Source of the DNA: VRUE01 sp963699225
Lineage (GTDB): Bacteria > Actinomycetota > Thermoleophilia > Solirubrobacterales > 70-9
Reading direction: 5' to 3'
Length of the DNA stretch: 64,000 nucleotides
Assembly: GCA_963699225.1 (NCBI GenBank)
Contig: OY969423.1
Span: forward strand, 992,001-1,056,000
Below are positions 40,294-49,411 of the stretch, piece by piece. The translations under genes were made by a program, and so were the position numbers. The notes beneath the pieces were generated by a model that saw nothing but the letters and a program-made list of their open reading frames with translations, was not told where the DNA came from and ran no database searches. Within the stretch, counting starts at the first letter, position 1, and each line of letters opens with the position of its first letter.

Positions 40294-41268
40294 GTGACCC
40301 GCGCAGAGCACAACACGATCTCGGTCCTGGTCCCCGCCTGGAACTCGAAGCGACGCGACGAACTGGCGGCCTGCCTGCGCGCGATCGAGCGACAGACGTT
40401 TCCCGCGGCCGAGGTGATCGCTGTGATCGACCACAACACCGAGCTGCTCGACTGGGTTCGCGAGACGTTCCCGGAAGTCAAGGCCGTCGCCAATGCCCAC
40501 GACCGTGGCGTGGTCGGCGCCCGCAACACTGGCGTCGAGCTGGCGCAGGGGGAGATCGTCGTCCTCACCGATGACGACACCGAGGCCGAGCCAGACTGGC
40601 TCGCCGGCCTCGAGTCCTGCTTCGCCGATCCGGCAGTGGTCGGGGTGACCGGCGAGCTGCTTCCCAGTTGGAGCGGCGCCGAACCGGCCTGGTTCCCGCA
40701 CGAGTTCTACTGGGTCTTCGGCTGCAGCTACGCCGGCTTGCCAACCGAGGTCGCACCGGTTCGCAATCCGATCGCAGCCAACATGGCGGTGCGTCGCTGG
40801 GCACTGCAGGAGATCGGCGGCTTCCGGCAGGGAGTGCAGCCGCGGCAGATACGCCACCGCGGCGCCGTCGTCGCCGGCGGCCATGCGCTCGAGGACACCG
40901 AGCTGGGAATTCGCATTGGCCACCAGTGGCCGCAAATGAAGTGGCTCTACCAGCCGCACGCGACCGTGCATCACCGGGTCAACGAGGAGCAGGCGACACT
41001 CGGCTACCTGCTGCGCCGCAGCTACGAGGAGGGCGCCAGCAAGGCGGAGCTGGCCAAGACCCTGGGCTCGCAGGACGGCCTCGAGTCCGAGCGTCGCCAC
41101 CTGCTGGTGACGATTCCGCGCGGCGTGCTGGCCGGCTTTCGGGACCTGCTGCGGGGCAAACCGTCCGGTCTCGGCCGCATGACGGCAATCGTGCTCGGCA
41201 TCGGCGCCGCCGCGATCGGTTACGCCGGCGCCTCACTGGCAGCCCTGCTGAACGGGCGGGGCAAGTGA
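40294..41268 (+). CDS. Family 2 glycosyltransferase
   Basis: The 324-residue GT-A fold enzyme starts at GTG. It contains ISVLVPAWNSKRRDELAACLRAIERQTFPAAEVIAVID, GVVGARNTGVELAQGEIVVLTDDDTEAEPDWLAGL (DDD metal site) and MAVRRWALQEIGGFRQGVQP followed by the acidic GGHALEDTELGIRIG (ED motif as general base). The C-terminus has a hydrophobic segment (MTAIVLGIGAAAIGYAGASLAALL) that may anchor it. It is part of a tight run of genes (next gene overlaps by 4 nt) and probably builds the repeat unit of the exported glycan. Sugar specificity unknown. Confidence 0.9.
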   Translation: MTRAEHNTISVLVPAWNSKRRDELAACLRAIERQTFPAAEVIAVIDHNTELLDWVRETFPEVKAVANAHDRGVVGARNTGVELAQGEIVVLTDDDTEAEPDWLAGLESCFADPAVVGVTGELLPSWSGAEPAWFPHEFYWVFGCSYAGLPTEVAPVRNPIAANMAVRRWALQEIGGFRQGVQPRQIRHRGAVVAGGHALEDTELGIRIGHQWPQMKWLYQPHATVHHRVNEEQATLGYLLRRSYEEGASKAELAKTLGSQDGLESERRHLLVTIPRGVLAGFRDLLRGKPSGLGRMTAIVLGIGAAAIGYAGASLAALLNGRGK

Positions 41269-42632
41269 GCGAAACGGCGACCAACGGGGCGGCAGCGGCT
41301 GACTTCGCGCCGGTTGAGATCGTCGAGATCGAGATCGGCGAGACGCTGCCGCGGCTGCAGCCCGGCACAGGCGAGAGCGGCCGCAGGTATGGCTCTGCGC
41401 TCAGTCTGATCCGCCTGCACGGCGAGCCGCTGGGGATGATCGAGGTCGATCTCCCTCCCGCCGGCCTGGATCCCGCGGTGCTTGCCGAGCGGATTGAGGC
41501 GGAGCTGGCAACTGCAATCGACGCCCATCTCCGCGCTGACGGCCTAGAGCGCCAGGCGCTTAGCGCTGGCGGCCTCGATGGGCCGGAACTGCCGCCCTGC
41601 CTGCGGGCCCGCCAGGAGTTCCTCGCCCGGGCCCCGCGGATCTCGGTCGTGATTCCGACCCGGGATCGCCCGCAGCGCGCCGCCGAGGCGGTCGCCTCGG
41701 TTCTCGCCTGCGACTACCCCGCTGACCGCTTCGAGGTGATCCTGGTCGACAACCGCCCCGACGCCGCCGATGACACGGCTGGCGCCGTCGTCGGAACCCT
41801 GGCCGATGAGCGGGTGCGCATCCTCCACGAGCCAATCGCCGGTGGTGCCAATGCTCGCAACACGGGACTGGCTCACGCGGCGCACGAAATCGTTGCTTTC
41901 ACCGACGACGACGTGATTGCCGACCGCGACTGGCTGATCACGATCGCCAGGGGCTTCGACGGGGCGCCGGGAGTCGGCGCCGTCTCCGGCCTGGTGGCAC
42001 CGCTGGAAATGGAGACCCAGGCCCAGGTCTGGTTCGAGGGCTACGCCCGCTTCTCGGGCCGCTTCCACCGCCGCGCCTACGACCTCGGCCCCAACCGGCC
42101 CAAGGACGATCCTCTCTTTCCCTTCGACATCGGCGTCCTCGGCACCGGCGCCAATATGGCCTTCCGGGTCGAGGCACTGCGCCAAGCCGGCGCCCTCGAT
42201 CCCTCTTTCAACACCAAGGCGCTCCCCAACGGCACCGACGTCGAGGCGCTGCTGCGGGTGATGCTGCACGGCTGGACCATCGTCCACGACCCCGGCGCGA
42301 TCGTCCAGCACGCCCACCAGCGCGAGTACCACCAACTCGAGCGCCGCGTCTACGGCTACGGGCTCGGACTGACCGCGGTGCTGACCAAGTCGCTGTTGCA
42401 CAACCCGAAACTGGTGCCCGAGCTGATCCGCAAGCTGCCGCGCGGGCTCGCCTTCGCCCTCTCCCCCGGCTCGGCCAAGAACGCCGACAAGAAGGACGAC
42501 TTCCCGGCTGAGCTGACCCGCCTCGAGCTGCGGGGGATGCTGCGCGGGCCGCTCGCCTATGCGCGCGGCCGGCGCGAGGCGAAGCGAGCCGCACAAGCAG
42601 TCCACCCGTCCACCGGCGGGAGCGGGCCGTGA
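41265..42632 (+). CDS. Family 2 glycosyltransferase with N-terminal extension
   Basis: The 455-residue protein starts with GTG overlapping the previous stop (GTGA). Residues 1-130 form a small alpha/beta region (VEIVEIEIGETLPRL, LSLIRLHGEPLGMIEVDLPP, LAERIEAELATAIDAHL) not typical of GT2. The GT2 part follows: ISVVIPTRDRPQRAAEAVASVLACDYPADRFEVILVDNRP, GGANARNTGLAHAAHEIVAFTDDDVIADRDWLI, MAFRVEALRQAGALDPSF and GTDVEALLRVMLHGWTIVHDPGAIVQHAH. Extension-plus-GT2 proteins occur in actinobacterial glycan clusters. It overlaps the next gene by 4 nt. Confidence 0.9.
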   Translation: MSETATNGAAAADFAPVEIVEIEIGETLPRLQPGTGESGRRYGSALSLIRLHGEPLGMIEVDLPPAGLDPAVLAERIEAELATAIDAHLRADGLERQALSAGGLDGPELPPCLRARQEFLARAPRISVVIPTRDRPQRAAEAVASVLACDYPADRFEVILVDNRPDAADDTAGAVVGTLADERVRILHEPIAGGANARNTGLAHAAHEIVAFTDDDVIADRDWLITIARGFDGAPGVGAVSGLVAPLEMETQAQVWFEGYARFSGRFHRRAYDLGPNRPKDDPLFPFDIGVLGTGANMAFRVEALRQAGALDPSFNTKALPNGTDVEALLRVMLHGWTIVHDPGAIVQHAHQREYHQLERRVYGYGLGLTAVLTKSLLHNPKLVPELIRKLPRGLAFALSPGSAKNADKKDDFPAELTRLELRGMLRGPLAYARGRREAKRAAQAVHPSTGGSGP

Positions 42633-43885
42633 GGGTCCTGCTCGTCACCGACTCCTATCCACCGCTGGTCGGCGGCGCGACCTTCTGGTCACAGCAGGTC
42701 GCGCGCCAGATGAGCGCTCGCGGGCACGCGATGACGATCGCCACCACCTGGCAGCCGAACACCGAGCCCTTCGAGATGGACGGGTCGGTCGCCGTCCACC
42801 GGCTCCGAGACCTGACCAGCAGGATCCCGGGCATCTCGGCCGATCCCTACCGCCACAACCCTCCGCCCTTCCCCGACCCGGAGGCCGTGCTGCGCCTGCG
42901 CCGCTTGATCAAGCGAACCAAGCCCGACCTCGTCCACTCTTACGGCTGGCTGACCCACTCGGTCGCCGCTGCCCTGCTCGGCACGGACGTGCCGCTCCTG
43001 GTCTCGACCCAGGATTACGGCAACATCTGCGCGCTACGCACCCTCTACCGGCACGGCGAGATCTGCTCCGGCTCCGCCCCGGCGAAGTGCCTCGAGTGCG
43101 CAGGCTCCAACTACGGAGCCGCCAAGGGCGCGGTGGCGGTCGCCGGCATCTTCGGCTCGCGGCCGCTGCTGCGGCGCAAGGTGACCCGGATCCACAGCAT
43201 CAGCCGCTACGTGGCGAGCGTGATCGAGCGTGACCTGCGCCCGCCGGCGCCGATCGAGATCGTGCCGAACTTCGGTGAGGACCTCTCGGGCCAGCCGCTC
43301 GACGAGTCGATCCTCGCCGGCCTGCCGGAGCAGCCGTTCATCCTCTTCGTCGGCGCCCTGCGCCGGGTCAAGGGCATCGTCGAGCTCTGCGACGCCTACC
43401 GACAGCTCGACTCGCCGCCGCCAATGGTGCTGGCGGGGCCGCCGGCGCCGGATACGCCCGAAAGCTTCCCTCCGGGGGTCACCGTTCTGCACAGCGTTCC
43501 CCTGCCGACCGTGATGGCGATGTGGGAGCGAGCGCTCTTCGGAGTCTTTCCCTCGAAGTGGCCCGAGCCGTTGGGCAACGTCGTCTATGAGGCGATGAGC
43601 AAGGGTCGGGCGGTGATCGGCACCAGGCCCGGGGGCCACGAGGACATGATCGAGGACGGCAAGAGCGGCCTGCTGGTGGGCGCCGGCGATGTCGACCAGC
43701 TGACCGCGGCGATGTCGCGGCTGATTGGTGATGGGGAGCTGCGTGAGCGCCTGGGAGAGCGTGCCAAGGAGCGTTCCCGGGCCTTCACCGAGGCCGCGGT
43801 CCTGCCCGAGCTGGCGCGACTGTATGAGGAGACAGCGGGGGTGCGGGCGGGAACGACGCCCGCAAGCGCGAACATGACTGCATGA
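42629..43885 (+). CDS. Family 4 glycosyltransferase
   Basis: The 418-residue GT-B enzyme starts with GTG. The N-domain has the VLLVTDSYPPLVGGATFWSQQVARQMSARGHAMTIAT opening with the glycine-rich loop. The linker HSISRYVASVIERDL is followed by the C-domain: FILFVGALRRVKGIVELCDAYRQL, the ALFGVFPSKWPEPLGNVVYEAMSKGRAVIGTRPGGHEDMIEDGKSGLLVGAGD segment (E-x7-E nucleotide-sugar motif) and REWLG-like end. A cysteine cluster at CSGSAPAKCLEC is unusual and may bind metal. It is part of the glycan assembly operon. Confidence 0.92.
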   Translation: MRVLLVTDSYPPLVGGATFWSQQVARQMSARGHAMTIATTWQPNTEPFEMDGSVAVHRLRDLTSRIPGISADPYRHNPPPFPDPEAVLRLRRLIKRTKPDLVHSYGWLTHSVAAALLGTDVPLLVSTQDYGNICALRTLYRHGEICSGSAPAKCLECAGSNYGAAKGAVAVAGIFGSRPLLRRKVTRIHSISRYVASVIERDLRPPAPIEIVPNFGEDLSGQPLDESILAGLPEQPFILFVGALRRVKGIVELCDAYRQLDSPPPMVLAGPPAPDTPESFPPGVTVLHSVPLPTVMAMWERALFGVFPSKWPEPLGNVVYEAMSKGRAVIGTRPGGHEDMIEDGKSGLLVGAGDVDQLTAAMSRLIGDGELRERLGERAKERSRAFTEAAVLPELARLYEETAGVRAGTTPASANMTA

Positions 43886-44634
43886 GACGTGACCTGGCGC
43901 TGACCTCAGCGCTCGCAATCGCGGCACTCGTGGTTGCTCTGCTGCCGGCGGCTACCTGGCTGAGCGCCGCCCTGCTGCTGCCGCTGGTGCTCTGGCTTCC
44001 CGGTTATGCGCTTGCCGCTCTCTTCTTTGCCCCCCGAACCGTCGGGCGGATCGAGCGAGTCGTCTATGCGGTGGCACTCAGCATCGCGGTGGTCGCCGTC
44101 GGTGGCCTGCTGATCCAGCTGGTGCTCGGCCTCAGCCGCGACCTCTGGGTCGTCTTCCTGGTCGCGGTCACGCTCGGCGCGGCACTGAGGGCCCACCGCC
44201 TACATCCGGTCCAGCCCCTCTCCTGGCCGGAGCGCATCTCGCCGGCTCTTCCGGTCGCGATCGTCGCCTTCGCAATCGCCGGACTGATCGCCGCCCTCGC
44301 GGTCGCCTCGGCCGGTGACGGCCTGCGCGAGGCACAGTCGAAGATCCACTTCACCGACTTCTGGCTGGTGCCAAACGGCGGCGGCTCTCTCGCCCCCAGC
44401 GAGGAGGGCCTCGAAGTCGGCTTGCGCAGCCACGAGGGGCACCCCACCCGGTTTGACCTGCAGCTCTCGCGCGCGAACCAGGTGTTCTTCAGCCGCACGC
44501 TGAGGCTGCGGGCAGGCGAGACCTGGCAGCGGTCCTTCGTGGTGACCAAGGCGCCGCGCGGCGTCCCGGTCGCCGCCACCCTGATTCGCGAAGGAAAAAG
44601 CTACCGTCGACTTGACCTGGTGCCGTCGAGATGA
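43882..44634 (+). CDS. Integral membrane protein with extracytoplasmic domain (DUF1616-like)
   Basis: The 250-residue protein has about five hydrophobic helices in the first 150 residues (LALTSALAIAALVVALLPAATWLSAALLLPLVLWLPGYALAALFF, VVYAVALSIAVVAVGGLLIQLVLGL, PALPVAIVAFAIAGLIAALAVASAG). A C-terminal beta-rich domain of about 90 residues ends LIREGKSYRRLDLVPSR. LPGYALAALFF near the N-terminus is typical of DUF1616 proteins found in glycan clusters. Its role is probably structural or in assembly; unknown. It overlaps both neighbours by 4 nt. Confidence 0.82.
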   Translation: MRRDLALTSALAIAALVVALLPAATWLSAALLLPLVLWLPGYALAALFFAPRTVGRIERVVYAVALSIAVVAVGGLLIQLVLGLSRDLWVVFLVAVTLGAALRAHRLHPVQPLSWPERISPALPVAIVAFAIAGLIAALAVASAGDGLREAQSKIHFTDFWLVPNGGGSLAPSEEGLEVGLRSHEGHPTRFDLQLSRANQVFFSRTLRLRAGETWQRSFVVTKAPRGVPVAATLIREGKSYRRLDLVPSR

Positions 44635-46619
44635 GGCGCCCGCTGTCGATGCAGGCAACGGCGGCGGCTGAGAGGACTGCCCGCTCGAGGCCAAGGCAAG
44701 CTGCAAGTGCCAAAAGAGGAGCCGCGTGGGAATACTCGCTTGGAGCGGCGCCGGCGCTCGCCCTCCTTGCCGCGATCGGCCTGGGCGTGATCGCGGCAGC
44801 CAACAACGGGGCGCGACTCGAAAACGCCGGCAGTGAATCCGCTTTCTGGCTGGGGCTGCTGCTGATCTACCTGCCGATTGCCCTGCGCCTCTTCGGCCGC
44901 GGCGCCGAGCCGCCGGAGCGGATGGCGCTCGTCCTCACCCTCGGCATGGCGCTCTACATGGTCAAGGTGATCCACAGCCCGGCCGGCTTCACCCTGCACG
45001 ACGAGCTCGCCTCCTGGCGCGGCGTGCAGAACCTGCTGGAAAGCGGCCACCTCTTCGCCGACAACCCTCTGGTCGGCGGCTACAGCGTCTTCCCGGGGAT
45101 GACCGCAGTCACGGGCGCACTTACTCAGGCCAGCGGCCTCTCGGTCTTCGTCTCCGCCCTGGTCCTGATCGGGCTCGCGCGAGCGGTCCTGATGGCTTCC
45201 CTCTTCCTGATCTTGCAACGTGCCTCGGGCTCCGCTCGGGTCGCCGGCATCGCGATCGTCGTCTACGCCTGCAACCCGAGCATCCTCTACTTCGACTCCC
45301 AGTTCGGCTACGAGTCGCTGGCCCTGGCGATCGCCGGTGGGCTCTTGCTTGTCGTCATGCGCGGAACCGGTCTTGACCCGCAAAGGCGGCGCCCCAGCGA
45401 AGCGAGCCTGCTCGCGGCACTGGCGATCCTCACTGCCGGGCTGGTGGTCACCCACCACCTGACCACCTACGCGATGATCGCCTTCCTCGGGCTCTGGAGC
45501 CTGGTGATCGCCTTCACCAAGCACCGTTCGCCACTGCGACAGATGCTCGTCCCGGCAAAGCGAGGCATCCCACCGCGCTTCTCGACACAGCTCGCCCGCC
45601 TCCGCGTCGGGCCTGCCCTCGGCTGCCTGATGGCGAGCGCGATGGGGCTCTTCTGGTTCGTCTTCGTCGCCGGCGGCGCCACCCAGGACGAGCTCGGCAG
45701 TGTCTTCACCGAAGCGATCAGCGCCCTCTTCCACCTCGTCTTCGGCGGCTCGGGTACCAAGACCCTGTTCAAGGCAGGCACCGGCCAGGTCGATCCGCTG
45801 ATCGTGCGAGTTCTCGGCCTGGCCTCGGTCGGCGTCCTGGCGCTTGTCATCCCGCTCGGCGTCTGGCGGATTTGGAAGTCCTACCGAACCAAGCCACTGG
45901 CGATCTCACTTGGCGCGGTCGCCCTGCTCTACCCCCTCACCCTGGTCCCGCGCTTGACCCAGGCCGGCTCGGAGATCTCACAGCGCGCCTCGGAGTTCGT
46001 CTTCGCGGGGATCGGCTTCGTCGCCGCTGTCTTCTTCCTGCATCTGACCAAGTCGGCCGGAGACGGTCGCGCCCGGCTCTACGCGCTGATCGCAACCGGG
46101 TTGGCGGGGCTCGTCTTCGTCGGCGGCGTGATCCTCGGCGAGTCGCCGGTCACGCGCCAGCCGGGCCGCTTCGAGGTCGGCGCTGAGTCGAGGTCGATCA
46201 GCCCCCAGGGCGCGGCGGCGGCACGGTTCGCGGCCGAACACCTGCCTCGTAACAGCCGCGTGCTCGTCGACGGGCCTAACGGCCTCCTGCTCGGCTCCTA
46301 CGGCCACCTGGAACCGGTGATCGGCAGCATCCGCGGGATCTATGTCCCGGTCGTGTTCTTCAGCAAGGAATTCGGCTTCAACGATCGCACCGTGATCGTC
46401 CACGACGCGATCGACTACATCGTCGTCGATCGCCGTCTCGCTCACTCTCTTCCCGTTGATGGCTACTACTACGACCGCGACGAACCGCTTGCCAACGAAC
46501 GCGAGCGACCGATCTCGGCCGCGGCGCTGGCCAAGTTCAACAGCGTTCCTGGGATCAACAGGGTCTATGACAACGGTCCGATCGTGATCTACGACACGAC
46601 TGGGATCGAGCAGCGGTGA
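44631..46619 (+). CDS. Multi-pass membrane protein, candidate glycosyltransferase or polymerase
   Basis: The 662-residue protein has about 12 predicted helices across residues 35-500. A large outer-face loop is present around 60-125 (LYMVKVIHSPAGFTLHDELASWRGVQNLLESGHLFADNPLVGGYSVFPGM), and a C-terminal extracytoplasmic domain covers about 505-662 (FAAEHLPRNSRVLVDGPNGLLLGSYGH, DAIDYIVVDRRLAHSLPVDGYYYDRDE). The HDE in the first loop resembles the catalytic acidic residues of GT-C enzymes (arabinosyl/mannosyl transferases), while a polymerase (Wzy-like) remains possible. It sits between the DUF1616-like protein and the flippase. Confidence 0.75.
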   Translation: MRRPLSMQATAAAERTARSRPRQAASAKRGAAWEYSLGAAPALALLAAIGLGVIAAANNGARLENAGSESAFWLGLLLIYLPIALRLFGRGAEPPERMALVLTLGMALYMVKVIHSPAGFTLHDELASWRGVQNLLESGHLFADNPLVGGYSVFPGMTAVTGALTQASGLSVFVSALVLIGLARAVLMASLFLILQRASGSARVAGIAIVVYACNPSILYFDSQFGYESLALAIAGGLLLVVMRGTGLDPQRRRPSEASLLAALAILTAGLVVTHHLTTYAMIAFLGLWSLVIAFTKHRSPLRQMLVPAKRGIPPRFSTQLARLRVGPALGCLMASAMGLFWFVFVAGGATQDELGSVFTEAISALFHLVFGGSGTKTLFKAGTGQVDPLIVRVLGLASVGVLALVIPLGVWRIWKSYRTKPLAISLGAVALLYPLTLVPRLTQAGSEISQRASEFVFAGIGFVAAVFFLHLTKSAGDGRARLYALIATGLAGLVFVGGVILGESPVTRQPGRFEVGAESRSISPQGAAAARFAAEHLPRNSRVLVDGPNGLLLGSYGHLEPVIGSIRGIYVPVVFFSKEFGFNDRTVIVHDAIDYIVVDRRLAHSLPVDGYYYDRDEPLANERERPISAAALAKFNSVPGINRVYDNGPIVIYDTTGIEQR

Positions 46620-47995
46620 GCCGAGTGCCCGGACCGATCAGCGGTCTCTACGGGCAGCTGCGCGCGGCAGCCGCGAACCACCGGACGATTCTCACCAACG
46701 CCAGCTCGATGGTGGTTGCACTGGGATCGACGTCCTTCCTCGGCGCCGCCTTCTGGTGGCTGGCAGCGCGCCAGTTCAGCCAGTACTCGGTGGGCGTGTC
46801 CGGCGCCGCCGTCTCGGCAATGACCCTGCTCGGCTTCGCCGCGACGATCGGCCTGGGCACCGTGCTGATGGGGGAGCTGCCGCAGCGCGAGAGCCGTGCC
46901 CACGGCCTGCTCAACGCGGCTCTTGCCACCGCCGCCTTGGTCGGCGGTGCCCTCGGCATCGGCTTCGCCCTGGTTGCACCGCTGGTCTCCTCCGGCTTTG
47001 ATCCGCTGCACCAGAGCCCACTCTCGGTGATGATCTTCGCCGCCGGGGTCGCGCTGACCGCGCTCACCCTGGTCCTCGACCAGGCCCTGATCGGCCTCCT
47101 GCGCGGCGGTCTGCAGCTGACCCGCAACATCGTCTTCTCGGTGGTCAAGCTCATCCTGCTGCTCGGCGTGGCGGCCCTCACCGCCACCTACGGCGGCATG
47201 GGCATCTACACCGCCTGGGCGCTGGGGGCGCTGCTCTCACTCGTCGTCCTCGTGCCCTTCTACCGCCGCGAGAGCAATCCCCTGAGGTCGCACTTCCGTG
47301 ACCTCCACTCGCTGCGCCTCGACGCCGCCAGCCACCACGCCTTCAACCTCGCCCTGCGTGCTCCAGACCTGTTGCTGCCGGTGATGGTCCTGATCGTCCT
47401 CTCGCCGAACCTCAGCGCCAGCTTCTACATCGCCTGGATGATCGTCAGCCTGCTCTTCGGCATCCCCCAGTCGTTGAGCACAGTCCTCTACGCGGTCGGC
47501 TCCGGCGATCCGAAGGAACTCGAGCGGCGCTTTCGCTTCACGCTGGGCGTCTCGGCAGCCTGTGGAGTAGCCGCCGTGCTGATCCTGGTCCCGGCGGGGG
47601 AGCCGCTGCTCAACCTCTTCGGCGCGAAGTACGCCAGCCAGGCGACGGTGGCGGTGCAGATCCTCGCCCTCGGCGTCTTCCCCGAGGCGATCCGCACCCA
47701 CTTCGTCGCCGTCCGCCGCCTCACCCGGCGAATCGGCACGGCGCTGCCGCTGGTCTGGGGAGGCGCGGTGCTCGAGGTGGCAGGTGGAACGGCCGGCGGC
47801 CTGATCTCCGACAGCCTCACCGGTGTCGCGATCGGCTGGCTGGCGGCGATCTGCATCGAGTCCTCGGTGATGAGCCGCGACGTCTGGCGGATGGTGATGC
47901 CGGGCGAGCGCTCCGGGAGCAACGCGCCGGCGCAATCCCCGGGCCCGGAGCAGGGTGACAGGGATTCGGAAGCGGCTAGCGCTTCAGGACTCTGA
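46616..47995 (+). CDS. Polysaccharide repeat-unit flippase (Wzx/MATE-like, MOP superfamily)
   Basis: The 459-residue, about 12-helix exporter starts at GTG overlapping the previous stop. Helices include LTNASSMVVALGSTSFLGAAFWWLAARQFS, VSGAAVSAMTLLGFAATIGLGTVLMGEL and LAGEPLLNLFGAKYASQATVAVQILALGVFPEAIRT-like stretches found in Wzx proteins (FGAKYASQAT). It should move lipid-linked glycan units across the membrane. The C-tail is polar (SNAPAQSPGPEQGDRDSEAASAS). Its end overlaps the convergent GH26 gene by 20 nt. Confidence 0.85.
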   Translation: MSRVPGPISGLYGQLRAAAANHRTILTNASSMVVALGSTSFLGAAFWWLAARQFSQYSVGVSGAAVSAMTLLGFAATIGLGTVLMGELPQRESRAHGLLNAALATAALVGGALGIGFALVAPLVSSGFDPLHQSPLSVMIFAAGVALTALTLVLDQALIGLLRGGLQLTRNIVFSVVKLILLLGVAALTATYGGMGIYTAWALGALLSLVVLVPFYRRESNPLRSHFRDLHSLRLDAASHHAFNLALRAPDLLLPVMVLIVLSPNLSASFYIAWMIVSLLFGIPQSLSTVLYAVGSGDPKELERRFRFTLGVSAACGVAAVLILVPAGEPLLNLFGAKYASQATVAVQILALGVFPEAIRTHFVAVRRLTRRIGTALPLVWGGAVLEVAGGTAGGLISDSLTGVAIGWLAAICIESSVMSRDVWRMVMPGERSGSNAPAQSPGPEQGDRDSEAASASGL

Positions 47996-49322
47996 AGGCC
48001 GCCTGGCGCTCACGCGACTGCTTGCCATTGGCCAGTGCCCTGACCGAGACCCGGTAGCCACCGGGGGTCAGCCGCCGGCCGGCGACCTTGGTTGAGAAGT
48101 GGACCGTGTTGCGGCCGGCGTGGCCGCCTCGGCGAAGGGTGACGTGACGCTTGGCATGGCCGCGCTGCTCGATCCGAATCTCGACCTTCGCCGGCTGGGA
48201 GAGGCGGTAAGAAATCGTTCCCCGCCGGGCGACCCGCGCCCTCCGCTTGGTCGACCGCTTCGGCTCGCCGTGGATCCGCTTGGTCACCTGGATTGCTTCG
48301 ATCACCGGGGTGGGTTCTTCGACCACCGGCTTGTAGGGGACCGGGCCACCGTAGAGCGAGGAGGCGGCGACTTCGCGCATGGCTTCCAGCGAGGCCTGCG
48401 TAGAGTCAACCCGCCAGTCGGACTCCTTCTGGACGTTGAACCAGATCGCCGCGCTGACCCGGGGGAAACGCTGCGGAATTTCGTTGAGGAAGCCTTTGCG
48501 GATCCAAGCCGCCTTGTCGCCACCGATCTCGGCCGAGGCCGTCTCGGTCAGCATGACCGGCTTGGAGCTGAGCTGGGTCAGCGTCGCGTAGGAGGAAGCG
48601 AAGGTGTCACCGAGGCTGAGCCAGCTGTGCCCGGTCGAGGCGAAGGCCGAGCCCCAGTTGTAGCCGTCGAGACCGACGTCGTCGACCCATTCTTCACCGG
48701 GGAAGTACTGGGTGAAGGGAATGCCACCGTCGTCGACGTTCGGCGCCCAGACGAATTCGGTGTTGGAGGCGCCTTCGGCGCGAAAGATCGAGACCACGTG
48801 GCGCCAGGCGGCGACGTAGTCGGCGGCGCTGTTGCCGGCGAACGCGCCGCGGCCGCCGCCCCAGGGAATTCCCGCGTCCGGCGAGAGGTTCATCTCGTAG
48901 GCAAAGCGGACGATCAGGCGGCTGCCCCAGCCCTTGGCAACCGCGGCAGCCTTGTGGAGGTAGCTGTCGTAGTTGCCGGCGGCGATCTGGGAGAGGGGAA
49001 TGTCGTTGCCGTCGATGTCGACCGGCTCGAGGCTGACCATCGGGGTCGCCCCGCGGGCGGCGAGGTTCGACATCTCACTCGAGTACATGAGCGGCTGGTC
49101 GAGACCGCGGTACCACATCACGATCGAGGGGGCATGGCCGACGAGGCCGGTGTATTCGTCGAGCTTCGCGGCGCTGCCCGGCGCTTCGCGGTTGTAGACC
49201 CCCAGCTGGATCGAAGCCGAAGCGGCAGGGGCCGAAGCGGCACCAAGGCCAAGCAGAGCCAAAGAGAGGATGGCCAGAACGGCCAGGCGGGCGAGGGGGC
49301 TATGTCGATGGGTTTTCTTCAC
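47976..49322 (-). CDS. Secreted glycoside hydrolase, GH26-like
   Basis: The 448-residue exported protein has signal LAVLAILSLALLGLGAASAPAASA, then a GH26-like barrel. RLIVRFAYEMNLSP holds the likely acid/base Glu, and VMLTETASAEIGGDKAAWI the nucleophile Glu. WRHVVSIFRAEGASNTEFVWAPNVDDGG and EEWVDDVGLDGYNWG are typical. A linker and a basic C-terminal domain (about 345-448, KRIHGEPKRSTKRRARVARRGTISYRLSQPAKVEIRIEQRGHAKRHV) follow, possibly binding an anionic glycan. The start is GTG, immediately preceded by a large hairpin. It probably trims or depolymerises the exported polysaccharide. Confidence 0.88.
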   Translation of the reverse strand: MKKTHRHSPLARLAVLAILSLALLGLGAASAPAASASIQLGVYNREAPGSAAKLDEYTGLVGHAPSIVMWYRGLDQPLMYSSEMSNLAARGATPMVSLEPVDIDGNDIPLSQIAAGNYDSYLHKAAAVAKGWGSRLIVRFAYEMNLSPDAGIPWGGGRGAFAGNSAADYVAAWRHVVSIFRAEGASNTEFVWAPNVDDGGIPFTQYFPGEEWVDDVGLDGYNWGSAFASTGHSWLSLGDTFASSYATLTQLSSKPVMLTETASAEIGGDKAAWIRKGFLNEIPQRFPRVSAAIWFNVQKESDWRVDSTQASLEAMREVAASSLYGGPVPYKPVVEEPTPVIEAIQVTKRIHGEPKRSTKRRARVARRGTISYRLSQPAKVEIRIEQRGHAKRHVTLRRGGHAGRNTVHFSTKVAGRRLTPGGYRVSVRALANGKQSRERQAAFRVLKR

Positions 49323-49364
49323 GACCCCCGTATCGACGCCGGTCCGGCGCTTCTACGGGGGTCG
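49322..49364 (-). promoter_or_regulatory. 5' hairpin at the GH26 gene start
   Basis: CGACCCCCGTA (49322-49332) and TACGGGGGTCG (49354-49364) form an 11 bp stem, with an inner CGCCGG-T-CCGGCG hairpin. On the minus strand the G-run that could serve as ribosome-binding site, and the start codon's first base, are at the foot of the stem. This could limit translation until the structure is opened. Confidence 0.65.
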
Positions 49365-49411
49365 GTCCAATCTCTGGACGTATGTATGAGAGAGGCGAAA
49401 AATCCCTTGCG

